From positions 1 through 35,262 of IMG/VR virus record IMGVR_UViG_3300042445_001201: 35,262 nucleotides of DNA; one strand, written 5' to 3'. Source of the DNA: a virus. The notes beneath the pieces are model-generated. The model saw only the letters and a program-made list of their open reading frames with translations. It was not told the DNA's origin and did not search any database. The translations under genes and the position numbers were made by a program. Below, in pieces: positions 8,509 through 17,236 of this stretch (position 1 is the stretch's first letter; each line of letters opens with the position of its first letter).

Positions 8509-8826
8509 GTGAGCATCATTGATGATTTTCTAAACGGTTCCGCCGACGAGGTGGATTCAATGTTTGGAACTAAGACCATGGTTTGCGAGGGTCAAACCTT
8601 CGCCGTGGTCTGGGATGACTACAGCAGCGACTCAGACGGCGCTTTAGGCGGTCTTGAGCCAGAAGTGCAGGCAATGGCAACCGCTCAACCTGGGGACGTT
8701 GCAAACCCAGCCACGCTCAAGGGCAAGCGATGCACGGTCGGCGGCGTGGCATTCCGCATCTATGCCGTCCGCGTGGGCAACGTGGCGATCCGTTTTGACC
8801 TTTGCGACCCGAACGAAAGCAAATGA
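8509..8826 (+). CDS. Head-tail connector candidate (gpFII-like position)
   Basis: A 105-residue acidic protein starting with GTG at 8509; the ATG at 8505 is out of frame. It is beta-rich near the end (CTVGGVAFRIYAVRVGNVAIRFDL). Its place ahead of the Z-like and U-like genes is that of lambda FII, the head-completion protein to which tails attach. Its stop overlaps the next ATG (ATGA). Confidence 0.65.
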   Translation: MSIIDDFLNGSADEVDSMFGTKTMVCEGQTFAVVWDDYSSDSDGALGGLEPEVQAMATAQPGDVANPATLKGKRCTVGGVAFRIYAVRVGNVAIRFDLCDPNESK

Positions 8827-9485
8827 TTCGATTTCAACTAGATCCGGCTTCCGTTCGCGGATTCAGATCGCGACTAACCGAGTTCTCGAAAGGGACAGGC
8901 AAGACGATTCAAGAGTCCATGAACCTACTAGGGAAGGGTTGCGCTAAAGAACTAGCGTCTCTTGTTCCTCCCTACGGGGTTTCAGCAAAGCAAGGCGCGG
9001 CGTTTCAAAAAAGCATTGCCAAGCAAATTGATCGAGCAATCCGAGCGGCAAACGTCGCAGGCACCCAAGGGGCAGCCGGATTCGTCCATGCGCAAGTCAG
9101 GCGTAAAGGACAAGTTCCCAAGGGGCTAAAGACGCAAGGCCAATACAAGCGCGAGCCGATCCCGATTAAGGACAAGGTGGATCTGCTCCGCAAGAAGCAA
9201 TCGGCAGCAGGCACAGCTAAAGGCGCATGGGTTGCGGCGGGGGACGCGATTGACGGGAAGAAAATGCGCGGGGTTGCAAAGTGGATTCGCCGCCACGCTC
9301 AGAAAAACGGAGCGGCAAGCATTAAGTCCGAAGGCATCGGCTCGACTATTTTGCTCACTAATAATCTCCCATACATCAACGGGCTACAGCCGCAATCCGT
9401 CATTGATCTTGCGCTAAAGCGTGGATACGCCCGAAACTTCCGGCACATGACCATTGTCGTTAAAAAACTACGAGGGGAAATCTAA
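8823..9485 (+). CDS. Minor tail / tail-completion protein (gpZ / HK97 gp10-like)
   Basis: A 220-residue strongly basic protein (many Lys/Arg) of the sort that completes the tail end facing the head. Order FII-like, this gene, U-like supports Z/gp10. The N-terminus (MIRFQLDPASVRGFRSRL) precedes a long helical region, and the C-terminus (NNLPYINGLQ...RHMTIVVKKL) resembles the ends of HK97-gp10 proteins, where a YA/YI pair precedes a G. I chose ATG 8823, which overlaps the upstream stop, over the in-frame start at 8802. Confidence 0.65.
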   Translation: MIRFQLDPASVRGFRSRLTEFSKGTGKTIQESMNLLGKGCAKELASLVPPYGVSAKQGAAFQKSIAKQIDRAIRAANVAGTQGAAGFVHAQVRRKGQVPKGLKTQGQYKREPIPIKDKVDLLRKKQSAAGTAKGAWVAAGDAIDGKKMRGVAKWIRRHAQKNGAASIKSEGIGSTILLTNNLPYINGLQPQSVIDLALKRGYARNFRHMTIVVKKLRGEI

Positions 9486-9904
9486 TGACCACCCACAAAC
9501 TCACCAACGCGCTTATCGCCCTACTTGAGCCGATCAAGCCCGACGCTTCGATCACCGTAGTTGACGCCCGCGCCATCTCTGACATCGACCTGCCAACCAT
9601 CGCGGTTGACGTTGGCGACCCTGAGCGGCATTCGCTGGCGCTTCCTGGTGTGATGAAATGCCCGGTTGAAATCACCCTCCGCGCCCATTCCGGCGACGGG
9701 GTAACACGCGACACTCTCAAGGCGTGGGCGGATGCCATTGAGCGCAATATCAACGGGACAATCAACGTCGCGAGTTTCATCAGCGGCTCAGGACTCGGAG
9801 TTCAATGTGACTACTTCCAGATGGATGGCGGCAGCACCAGGTGGGAAGAAACGACGTTTGAGGCATCGTTCACAGCGGAAGCGTGGATTCAGCGGACCAG
9901 TTGA
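9485..9904 (+). CDS. Tail terminator candidate (gpU-like)
   Basis: A 139-residue alpha/beta protein (KLTNALIALLEPIKPD, then TIAVDVGDPERHS, with an acidic end). Size and position between the Z-like and tail-tube genes match tail terminators, which form the ring that stops tube polymerisation and binds the connector. The start codon shares its A with the upstream stop (TAATG). Assigned mainly by gene order. Confidence 0.6.
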   Translation: MTTHKLTNALIALLEPIKPDASITVVDARAISDIDLPTIAVDVGDPERHSLALPGVMKCPVEITLRAHSGDGVTRDTLKAWADAIERNINGTINVASFISGSGLGVQCDYFQMDGGSTRWEETTFEASFTAEAWIQRTS

Positions 9905-9931
9905 CCGAATTTGACACCATGGCCATTTCAA

Positions 9932-10306
9932 ATGGCTACGTCCTTCGGCACTACCACCGGCCTTTTCGGCATCGCGGCGCAACAGACGGGATTTCTTCTC
10001 GACTCCGTTTCTGACGACTACGCGCAGGATTCCAAGACCGTAAAGAACATCAGCGGCGACGATACCGGCGAGGCTTACTACAACGAGCGGATCGAGATCT
10101 CCCTTGATGGCTACGCGCCGTCCACCTCCGCTTTCTCTGGCACCCTCGCCAGCGCAATCAGCCTTGCGACCGCGCCAGCCGATCACCTAATCGGAGCCGT
10201 GACCGGCGGAACCTACGTCATTACCGGCGTGACTCGCTCTAGCACCTCCGAGGACTACCGCAGGATTTCCGTTAAGGCGAAATACTCGCCAACGATTCTC
10301 GCCTAA
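9932..10306 (+). CDS. Probable major tail (tube) protein
   Basis: A 124-residue protein rich in Thr, Ser, Ala and Gly with beta-prone segments (ITGVTRSSTSEDYRRISVKAKY), in the gpV position between terminator and chaperone genes. It is shorter than lambda gpV but would suit a tube subunit without an Ig-like C-terminal domain. ATG 9932 (MATSFGTTTG) is preferred over TTG 9911. No Shine-Dalgarno is seen despite expected high expression. Confidence 0.55.
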   Translation: MATSFGTTTGLFGIAAQQTGFLLDSVSDDYAQDSKTVKNISGDDTGEAYYNERIEISLDGYAPSTSAFSGTLASAISLATAPADHLIGAVTGGTYVITGVTRSSTSEDYRRISVKAKYSPTILA

Positions 10307-10324
10307 ACAGGCACCAACAAGATA

Positions 10325-11020
10325 ATGTTCCGAACCAGATTCGTGGGCGTCACCGGAGAGGGTGGCGCTACCGCAAACACCCGCGCAGCCGCCGCGCTTT
10401 ACGCGCTGGACGTTCCGCTTGATTTGCAGCGGACGCTTACCAGCATGGCTGGCGATGGCATCAACGGCGTGCGAATCACTTGGCATTTTGCCGAGGCGTC
10501 ACCGACTGGCGACTCTTCCGCGAAGATGCTCAAGGCGTGGGACGACCAAGAGTGGGCGCGGGCCAATCCCGATTGCCCGTTGGTCAACATCAAGGCCGCG
10601 TTTGTGGCCTACGCGGAAATTACGCGAACCATCAAAGAGGGGACGATTGAATGCCGCCCCGCCGCTGTCCCGTTTCTCGAAACGGTTGATACCAAGATGG
10701 CGGCTTGCATGGTCAAACTGGGTCACCCCATTTCCGGCGTTGCCTACCGGGACGGGAAATACCGCTTCCGGTTCAATCAATGCGCGGGCGCTGACTTCGC
10801 GGTTTGGAACACCATTGACCCGGCCCGCACAAAACACCCCGACACCCTCCTGCACGCGCTGTGGTGCGCGTTCGACTGTCACCAGAGAATGGTCGATTTC
10901 ATCAAGCGCGACGGCCCGCAATTTGCCGCCGTTAAGCATCGTGGGCGCACGGCTCTTATCGGCAAGGACATGGAGCAAGAGCAAATCAACCAGTTGGAAA
11001 AGCTACTCTACCGCAGATAA
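10325..11020 (+). CDS. Unknown protein between tail tube and chaperone genes
   Basis: A 231-residue soluble protein. Features seen: an Ala-rich N-terminus, several Cys (CPL, ECR, ACM, QCAG, WCAFDC), a YRDGKYRFRFNQ beta hairpin-like stretch and a helical C-terminus (MEQEQINQLEKLLYRR). It has no close lambda counterpart in this slot. Being inside the tail operon, six bases before the G-like gene, it is probably a structural or assembly factor. I do not recognise the family. Confidence 0.7.
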   Translation: MFRTRFVGVTGEGGATANTRAAAALYALDVPLDLQRTLTSMAGDGINGVRITWHFAEASPTGDSSAKMLKAWDDQEWARANPDCPLVNIKAAFVAYAEITRTIKEGTIECRPAAVPFLETVDTKMAACMVKLGHPISGVAYRDGKYRFRFNQCAGADFAVWNTIDPARTKHPDTLLHALWCAFDCHQRMVDFIKRDGPQFAAVKHRGRTALIGKDMEQEQINQLEKLLYRR

Positions 11021-11025
11021 ACAAG

Positions 11026-11376
11026 ATGACCTCATTCCAAGCAGAACCACCGACGATTACGATTCGCGGCAAACAAACCAAGCTCCGACCATTTGGGCGC
11101 GGAGCAGGCCGAATCTTGGCACAACTTTCCAACGTAGAAGACGCCAACGAAAAGGGCGGCGCTTTCGTCGTGGCGTTTGCCGCGATCTACAGTCTGCCAC
11201 CCGCCGAAGCTTTCGACGCCGTGAACGACGAGGCTCGATTTAACCGCGAGGTGGGAATTGCCGACATGGAGCTTTCCAGCGAAGATCTAAACGCCGTTGC
11301 TGAATACATCGCAGGCATCAACCAGCGAACCGAGGCGGCATCCGTGACGGTGGATGACTCGCCGGGAAAGCCTTAG
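11026..11376 (+). CDS. Tail assembly chaperone (gpG-like)
   Basis: A 116-residue acidic protein directly before the T frame and tape measure, the universal place for tail assembly chaperones, which bind the tape measure and keep it soluble. It ends D-D-S-P-G-K-P-stop. The last codons hold the slippery sequence G GGA AAG (11364-11370), the same heptamer used in lambda G/T, so some ribosomes move to the -1 frame and make the longer GT product. ATG 11026 follows AAACAAG. Confidence 0.85.
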   Translation: MTSFQAEPPTITIRGKQTKLRPFGRGAGRILAQLSNVEDANEKGGAFVVAFAAIYSLPPAEAFDAVNDEARFNREVGIADMELSSEDLNAVAEYIAGINQRTEAASVTVDDSPGKP

Positions 11377-11606
11377 ACCGTGGAGACCCGCCCGAAGATG
11401 AAGCGTTTGAAATCGACCTTTTCGCCAGCGAATACGGGTGGACCATCGACTACATCCTTGACCTCCCGCCCGACCAAAAGGCCGAGCTATTCCACGCGCT
11501 GCTTTACAGGAAAGGACTTCGGACGATCAAGGGAGCGGCGAAACAAGAGCCACAAGCAAGCCTGCGCGACCGAGCGCAAGCAATCTTTGACACCGTGAAA
11601 GAGTAA
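11026..11606 (+). CDS. GT fusion chaperone made by -1 frameshift
   Basis: Frame 0 runs 11026-11370 (115 residues, ending in Lys). After a -1 slip on G GGA AAG the next codons are GCC TTA GAC, giving A-L-D-R-G-D-P-P and then the T domain to TAA at 11604-11606, about 193 residues in total. The T frame has no ATG of its own and contains a clear chaperone-like sequence, EYGWTIDYILDLPPDQKAEL then FHALLYRKGLRTIK. The fused product would recruit tail tube subunits to the tape measure. The next ATG (11606) overlaps the stop. Confidence 0.88.
11364..11370 (+). promoter_or_regulatory. Programmed -1 ribosomal frameshift site
   Basis: GGGAAAG is positioned as G GGA AAG in the G-like frame, two codons before its stop (CCT TAG). 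It fits the X XXY YYZ rule and is identical to the lambda G-T heptamer. After the slip, P- and A-site tRNAs re-pair on GGG and AAA. I did not identify a certain downstream stimulatory structure. Confidence 0.9.
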
Positions 11607-12868
11607 TGGCGCTCACCATCAAGATCCGGGCTGATGCCAGCCACTTCAAGAAGACCATCGCGGGCATCGAAGTCCAAGCGAGCGGTCTAACTGGCGTGAT
11701 GGGCAAGCTTGCGACTTCACAAGCCGCTTTCGGCGCTGCCCTTGCTGCCGCCGCTGCTGGTGCTGTAGCCCTTGGCGCTGGCCTTGCGTTCATTAAGGAC
11801 GCATCGACGAAGGCGGCAGGCATCGAGTCGTTGACGATGCAATTTGAAACACTTCTTGGCAGCGCAGGAAAAGCCAAGGAGCGGATGGAGGAAATCAAGA
11901 AGTTTGCCGCTTCTACCCCGTTTGAAGTCGCCAACCTTTCAGAGACTTCCAAGCTTCTTCAAACCCTCGGCGGCGATCTTCTGGCAACTGGTGCTGGGCT
12001 TCGGATGGTTGGCGATGCTGCCGCGATTGCCGGCCAGCCCATCCAAGAGGTCGGATTGCATTTCGGCAGGTTGTTTAATGCGATCACCAGTGGAACGAGC
12101 GCGGGCGAATCCATTGGACGACTGCAAGAGCTTGGATTGATGACCGGCAAGGTGAAGTTGGAGTTTGAGGCGTTGGCGGCAGCGCAGAAGAAGGGCGAAA
12201 AGCCGATCTTGACCCAGACTCAGGCCATGACCCTTTTGCAGGGAGTCTTCGCGAAAACGGAGGGCGCGATGGAGCGGCTTTCGACGACGACTGAAGGCAT
12301 GAAATCCAACTTTGTGGATGCCGCCGATAATATCAAGGTTGCATTTGGAACTGGATTTAACAAAGGATTAAGGTCCGCATTAACTGCCGCGAACAGTTTC
12401 CTCCCGCAGCTTGAAAGCCGCTTTGCTGCCGCTGGCGATTTTCTGGGTAAGGCGCTCACGGAATCCATCAGCGGAGACACCGAGAAATTCGCCGCGCTTG
12501 GAGTGCTAGTCGGGACTGCTTTCTGGGAGGGCTTTAAGGAGATCGGGGGCAACGTCATTGTCGAATCCATGCGTGGATGGATGGAGAAGACGGGATCAAT
12601 GGCGGGAGCCGAAAGCGGGGTTGCGGCATCCGCTGTTGGAAACGCGCTCTTTGGTCAAAAACCGACCATGCAAGACATGATCGGCAACGTGCGAACCGGA
12701 ATGCAACCCGCCATTGAAGGCATAGAGCGAGCAAATGCGCCGGACTGGAACAAACAACTTGAGGAGCAACGGCGACGAGTTGATCAGGAAATTCTGAATG
12801 AGGCCAAAAAGACCAACCAGCTTTTGCAGAAATCAGCAATCGTCGGCCTTTACCCAACATCACGATGA
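11606..12868 (+). CDS. Tail tape measure protein
   Basis: A 420-residue helical, Ala-rich protein after the G/GT chaperones. It has an opening MALTIKIRADASHFKKTIAG typical of tape measures, a hydrophobic Ala/Gly stretch (about 33-60) that may cross the host membrane during DNA ejection, and a block resembling tape measure proteins (SLTMQFETLLGSAGKAKERM, then KFAASTPFEV). At about 1.5 angstrom per residue the tail would be near 60-65 nm, short for a siphovirus. The start overlaps the T-frame stop (TAATG). Confidence 0.92.
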   Translation: MALTIKIRADASHFKKTIAGIEVQASGLTGVMGKLATSQAAFGAALAAAAAGAVALGAGLAFIKDASTKAAGIESLTMQFETLLGSAGKAKERMEEIKKFAASTPFEVANLSETSKLLQTLGGDLLATGAGLRMVGDAAAIAGQPIQEVGLHFGRLFNAITSGTSAGESIGRLQELGLMTGKVKLEFEALAAAQKKGEKPILTQTQAMTLLQGVFAKTEGAMERLSTTTEGMKSNFVDAADNIKVAFGTGFNKGLRSALTAANSFLPQLESRFAAAGDFLGKALTESISGDTEKFAALGVLVGTAFWEGFKEIGGNVIVESMRGWMEKTGSMAGAESGVAASAVGNALFGQKPTMQDMIGNVRTGMQPAIEGIERANAPDWNKQLEEQRRRVDQEILNEAKKTNQLLQKSAIVGLYPTSR

Positions 12869-13695
12869 GCGTGACACTTAAAGGATTCTCGTTTTCGGAC
12901 GTAAAGCCGCAGCCAGGCTTCACGGCAACTCGCCAAGAGAACGGCGGATACATCGGGCGGCACTCATTCGCGATTTCGAGAACGGCATGGGAAAGCGGGG
13001 CCGCGAATCAATTTTCCAAAGGCCAGCCGATTACGTCGTTTGACGACAGCCTGCCGTTCTCATGGAACTTCCTAAAGATCGTCGAAACCGAGATCGTCAG
13101 TGAGGAAGGCGACATCGTGATGATCTCCGTGACCCTTTCAGGGGCGCAGGGAGCATCTTACAACGAGGACGACGAAGCGCCCGCCCCGACGTATCGACTG
13201 AACGGTCAGTTGCAAGATGCACCGCTTTCGATGCATCCGAAATGGGCCGCGCTTGAAGACATCGAAAAGGCTGGCCTTGCATTGCTGATTCGCGGGCAGG
13301 CGGAATATGATTTGCCGACGTTTAAGGTTGGGTCATACAGCGTGGAAGACAGCACTTTCAACGCCATCAAAGACAGCAGCGGCACGGAAATCCTAATGGA
13401 TTCCGAAGACGCCAAAGAGTTTGCGTTACGAATCGCTCGCGGCGAAACCACTTATTCCCGCCCCGTCATCACTTGGACCGAATCCGCGCAAGGAACCGAT
13501 GGATTGACGAACGCACAGCTTAACAAGCTAGGCAACGTCTCAACGCCACGCGGCGACCCGCCAGAAGCTAGCGGCACACGGGACTGGATGCTTACCAGCG
13601 CATTCCAAGAACAACGCGGCGACCTATTCACGACCGACCTTGAGTGGACGCTTTCCGAAAAGGGCGGGCATGACGCATTCCTCTACGAAGAATAA
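12865..13695 (+). CDS. Tail tip protein after the tape measure
   Basis: A 276-residue protein beginning inside the tape measure stop (ATGA). It has many Ser/Thr and aromatic residues and a beta-rich look (MSVTLKGFSFSDVKPQPGF, RPVITWTESAQGTDG). Genes directly downstream of the tape measure usually encode distal tail or baseplate components (M/L/Dit-like). No motif fixes which one. Confidence 0.65.
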   Translation: MSVTLKGFSFSDVKPQPGFTATRQENGGYIGRHSFAISRTAWESGAANQFSKGQPITSFDDSLPFSWNFLKIVETEIVSEEGDIVMISVTLSGAQGASYNEDDEAPAPTYRLNGQLQDAPLSMHPKWAALEDIEKAGLALLIRGQAEYDLPTFKVGSYSVEDSTFNAIKDSSGTEILMDSEDAKEFALRIARGETTYSRPVITWTESAQGTDGLTNAQLNKLGNVSTPRGDPPEASGTRDWMLTSAFQEQRGDLFTTDLEWTLSEKGGHDAFLYEE

Positions 13696-13700
13696 AGCCA

Positions 13701-14831
13701 ATGACTCCCATCCGCAAAGGGTCGAACCCGGTCAAGATTCCGTTCCAAATCAAATCGAGCGACCGGACTTTCGCGTCGTGGGCCAACGAGGTTAGAACGG
13801 CGCTGCTACAGCTTGAGGGGCGCGTTCCAACTGCGAACGTGGGCAGGGCTGTATCCAGCGGGGCGCAGCTTCAATTCAAAATCTACGGCGTCCGCTACGA
13901 CACCGAGGCAGAGAAATGGTTTTGCAAGGTGCGCCCCGGATGGGTCCGCAGCCGCAACCCTGACGCCGACGCCACGGAGCCGATCAAAGACTGGATGCCA
14001 ACCGCTGGCGACCCTGCCGTTGCGCTCGACGCTGAAGAGCCGCCTGAAATCGAGATCGCGGACGGGCAGACGGTTTACTGCCGCGTCACGACCACGGCAA
14101 AGGGCATCATCGAGGAAGCGCCGACAATCGAAGCTGCAACGACGCCCGAAGCAGGCGTGCATTTCCAGCCGCCGAATCAAGAGACGGAAGGCGATCTGTA
14201 TTTCCCGCTTTGCAACATCACAATCGAAGGCGACCCGGAAGTGGTCACGCTCGAGCAGATCCAGCAGGGCGGGCCGATTGACGTTGTTCCGAACCTGCCC
14301 GAGCTGAAGAACGTCGGGGACGAGCGGGAGGTCTTCAAGGGGCGGGAATCGGCGGGGGATACCTACGATTTCCGCACTTTAAAGCAGATTGAGCCTGATG
14401 CTGATGGCTTCGCAGTCATCAAGCCCGAGCCTGAAGACCCAACGGAGGCCGGAAACCTTGAAACGATTGACTTCAAGTTCATCACGCAGCGGGCGACGGG
14501 CGCACAGGTCCAAGTGGAGGATGTGGACGACGGCGAGGGAATCCGCGTAAAAGGCAATGACTACGACGACACCTACTTTGATCCGTTTGGCGGGTCCGTC
14601 GAAGTGATTGACGGGCTAGTGACAGGCATTACCCCGAGCGACGTTGAAGGCAAAAACCTAGACCTTACCATCGAGAATCTTGAATACGCTGGAGGCGAAA
14701 TCATCGGATCGCCAGCGTTTGCAGCAACCCTATATTTCAGAGGTGGCGTCTACATTGGAATGGTTGACCCAGAAGACGCACCAGCTCAACTTGACGAAGC
14801 CACGGTGACGCGGATGATTGAGGGCGCTTAA
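13701..14831 (+). CDS. Tail tip / fibre-associated protein
   Basis: A 376-residue highly acidic protein with many Glu-Pro and Asp segments (AEEPPEIEIADGQTVYC, EPEDPTEAGNLE). The N-terminal part (IKSSDRTFASWANEVRTALLQLEGR) may be an attachment helix; the remainder is beta-rich and low in hydrophobic residues. Its place among tail genes suggests a virion component, perhaps linking tip and fibre. Family not recognised. Confidence 0.6.
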   Translation: MTPIRKGSNPVKIPFQIKSSDRTFASWANEVRTALLQLEGRVPTANVGRAVSSGAQLQFKIYGVRYDTEAEKWFCKVRPGWVRSRNPDADATEPIKDWMPTAGDPAVALDAEEPPEIEIADGQTVYCRVTTTAKGIIEEAPTIEAATTPEAGVHFQPPNQETEGDLYFPLCNITIEGDPEVVTLEQIQQGGPIDVVPNLPELKNVGDEREVFKGRESAGDTYDFRTLKQIEPDADGFAVIKPEPEDPTEAGNLETIDFKFITQRATGAQVQVEDVDDGEGIRVKGNDYDDTYFDPFGGSVEVIDGLVTGITPSDVEGKNLDLTIENLEYAGGEIIGSPAFAATLYFRGGVYIGMVDPEDAPAQLDEATVTRMIEGA

Positions 14832-14895
14832 CCCTTTGGAGGCCGACACCTGATTCCCCGCTTGCCATTCGCGGTTTTGACATCATCCCATCGGT

Positions 14896-15750
14896 ATGCC
14901 GATCACGCCAAATTCAGCACGGGCCTACTACGGCTTGCAGGCCACTGCGGAGCCGACGAAGACGCAGGTTTCTGGGACAGTCGCCATCGGTGTTCCGTCG
15001 TCGGTGATGACGCTGACAGGGGCGACGACCGCCTATTGCGTGTCGGCTACTCTCGCATCTACGGGAAACACCCTGACAATCGACACCGAGACGGGCATTG
15101 CCACCATCGGAACCGCGCCCGTTTCCCAGGTCGAAACTGCCACAATCGTTGCGGCTGGAGGTGCGACATCGAGCGGAAACCTCGCTGTCACCGTCACGGC
15201 AGCGGGCGTCACTGGCTCGCCATTGGCAATCCCGGTCGCGCTTGTCACTGGAGTTGACACTACGGCATCGCTCATCGCCGCGAAGGTGCGAACGGCGCTC
15301 GGGGCAAACACCGCTTTGACCGCGCTTTACACCGTGGGCGGCACTGGGGCGAATGTGGTTCTTACCCGAACCGTGGCAGCGAACAACGACGCGACTCTAA
15401 ACATCGCCGTTGCCGCTGGTCTTGGCGTGTCCGCAATCACCACATCGACCGACACAACGGCTGGAGTTGGCGGGGTAAAGCTCACCAATGGAACCGGCGA
15501 CGGTAAAGACTTTGAGGGGATCAGCCTTGGGAACGCGCTTGTTATCGCCGCCTGCATTGTTAAGGCATCAGGAACTGGCGGGATTGATGTGGATGTCGTT
15601 TCTGAGAACTACGTCTTCAATTTGCAGCCCGGAGCAATTTGGATGATTGCATCGGGAAGCGGAGAGCTAAACGACTTTATAGGCAACATGGTTATTACCG
15701 CTCAAAGCAATGATGCGGCGGTTGAAGTTACAATCATCGGCCAAGCATGA
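14896..15750 (+). CDS. Ala/Thr/Gly/Val-rich tail protein
   Basis: A 284-residue low-complexity protein dominated by A, T, V and G. It contains the stretch AVTVTAAGVTGSPLAIPVAL then TGVDTTASLIAAKVRTAL, a repeat-like domain seen in phage tail and fibre proteins, apparently with a partial second copy after an ANVVLTRTVAANNDATLNIA linker. Beta-sandwich or fibre folding is likely. Gene order supports a tail component. The spacing of 64 nt from the upstream gene is among the longer gaps in this operon. Confidence 0.6.
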   Translation: MPITPNSARAYYGLQATAEPTKTQVSGTVAIGVPSSVMTLTGATTAYCVSATLASTGNTLTIDTETGIATIGTAPVSQVETATIVAAGGATSSGNLAVTVTAAGVTGSPLAIPVALVTGVDTTASLIAAKVRTALGANTALTALYTVGGTGANVVLTRTVAANNDATLNIAVAAGLGVSAITTSTDTTAGVGGVKLTNGTGDGKDFEGISLGNALVIAACIVKASGTGGIDVDVVSENYVFNLQPGAIWMIASGSGELNDFIGNMVITAQSNDAAVEVTIIGQA

Positions 15751-16094
15751 CCCCCGCATTCATCACCCTCCCAGAGGCGAAGAACGACAAAACGTGGGAC
15801 GGCTTGACCGTCTCACTGTCATCGGACGGCACGACCTTTGACGAGTCGCTAGCGTCCGTGAAGATGACCTTCAAGCTCGCGGGCGTCGAGTCGCTGACAC
15901 TCACTAGCGCGGCTTCGCAAATCACCATCACCGACGCCAACGCATGGGAGTTTTACATCAACCCCATCTCACGCTTGACGCTCGCCGCTGGCGTGCATTC
16001 CTGGGCCATTGAAACAACCTCCAGCGCGTCACCCGCGAGCGTGCAGGACTACATCGTCGGAACCCTAGAAGTCAAAGCTGACAGCACACCATGA
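15747..16094 (+). CDS. Small tail-fibre-associated protein
   Basis: A 115-residue Ser/Thr-rich beta protein (KNDKTWDGLTVSLSSDGTTF; VESLTLTSAASQITITDANA) coupled by ATGA overlaps to genes on both sides. The pattern resembles small N-terminal receptor-binding or baseplate upper proteins, with D-x-T/S strands and W near the end (GVHSWAIET). This role is an inference from context. Confidence 0.55.
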   Translation: MTPAFITLPEAKNDKTWDGLTVSLSSDGTTFDESLASVKMTFKLAGVESLTLTSAASQITITDANAWEFYINPISRLTLAAGVHSWAIETTSSASPASVQDYIVGTLEVKADSTP

Positions 16095-17224
16095 GCGTAA
16101 CCGCGAATCTCACGACCAACGTCGAAACGATCACCGCGACCATCGTGGTTGAGGATGAGACGATCATTGCTCAGGTCAACACGGCACCACGCGGACCAGC
16201 GGGCGAGGCAGGCGCAGCCGGACCAAATGCGGTCACCACCGCGACGACGACCAACCTCACCGGCTTCATCTCCGGCAACGGCACCAACATCGCTGGTGCT
16301 ACTGCCGCCGCTACTGCCGCGACGGCGAACACGCTGGTGCTGCGTTCTGCGACAGGCGGGGCATCCTTCGGCCCACTCTCCGCCTTGGCGGGCAGCAGCA
16401 ACCAGCACAGCATCACCAGCTCGGCAGGCACCAACATTGTCGGCCCGCTTGCACTCAGCGGCAGCACGGGCGACACGCTCACCGCGACATACAACGCAGC
16501 TATCACGCTCAACAGCACGACGGGCGTGAACGTCAACGGTGGACCTCTCACGCTCACCCAGACGTGGAACGACGCGGCAGTGACCTACACGGGCTTGCAG
16601 GTCAACGTGACGGACACGGCAAGCAACGCGGCATCGCTGCTGGCGGATTTTCAGGTGGGCGGATCTAGTAGGTTTGCAATTGGTAAAACCGGATTTACTT
16701 TTAGAGCAGCAACGATCTTTGCTGGCATTAGCTCTGATGGATCAGGCAGAATTTTGCTTAACTCTAGCACGGCAGGAGGAGTAAGAGTTTCAGGCGATCT
16801 TCAAATTGGGTTGAGTGACACGGTCCTGCTCCGCGACGGAGCCTCAGGCACCCTAGCCCAGCGCAACGGCACCGCCCAGCAAGAATCCCGCATCTACGGC
16901 ACATACACCAGCGCAGGCAACTACCGCCGCCTCGCTCTGAAGATGGACACGGCTGGCGTGGCGCAGATCGTGGCGGAAGGGCACGGCGGCGGGGCGTCGG
17001 GTAACAGGCTGGAGTTCGTCACGGGCGGGGCTACGAGGATGACTGTTGCGGCTGATGGCAACGTCGGCATCGGCACGACGAGTCCGGCCAGCAAGCTGAC
17101 AGTCACAGGCGGTGACATCGAAGCCACCGACATCACCAAAGGCATCATCCTCAAATCCCCCAACGGCACCCGCTACCGCGTCACGATCAGCGATCTTGGA
17201 ATCTTGTCTGCCGCGTCACTCTAA
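16091..17224 (+). CDS. Tail fibre / receptor-binding protein candidate
   Basis: A 377-residue protein with a short collagen-like segment (PRGPAGEAGAAGP, about 36-48), long Thr/Ala/Gly/Ser-rich beta repeats, and near the end the fibre motif GNVGIGTTSPASKLTVTGG, which often precedes chaperone or tip domains in phage fibres. The segment encoding residues about 194-240 is much AT-richer than its flanks, suggesting domain exchange. It is the last large structural gene before lysis and the best candidate for host recognition. Confidence 0.75.
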   Translation: MSVTANLTTNVETITATIVVEDETIIAQVNTAPRGPAGEAGAAGPNAVTTATTTNLTGFISGNGTNIAGATAAATAATANTLVLRSATGGASFGPLSALAGSSNQHSITSSAGTNIVGPLALSGSTGDTLTATYNAAITLNSTTGVNVNGGPLTLTQTWNDAAVTYTGLQVNVTDTASNAASLLADFQVGGSSRFAIGKTGFTFRAATIFAGISSDGSGRILLNSSTAGGVRVSGDLQIGLSDTVLLRDGASGTLAQRNGTAQQESRIYGTYTSAGNYRRLALKMDTAGVAQIVAEGHGGGASGNRLEFVTGGATRMTVAADGNVGIGTTSPASKLTVTGGDIEATDITKGIILKSPNGTRYRVTISDLGILSAASL

Positions 17225-17236
17225 CCACCCACTCCC

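Noticed and set aside
10362-11243. A 293-residue plus-strand frame over 10325-11376
   Set aside because: It is Arg/Ser/Pro-rich and overlaps two better genes in another frame; typical of GC-rich shadow reading.
11380-11598. A 72-residue frame starting METRPKMK after the G-like gene
   Set aside because: It is Ser/Thr/Arg-rich nonsense in the wrong frame; the neighbouring frame gives a clean chaperone T domain joined to G by the slippery site.
16126-16226. Collagen-like domain in the fibre gene
   Set aside because: Only a 13-residue G-x-y stretch is present, too short to call a collagen fibre domain by itself.
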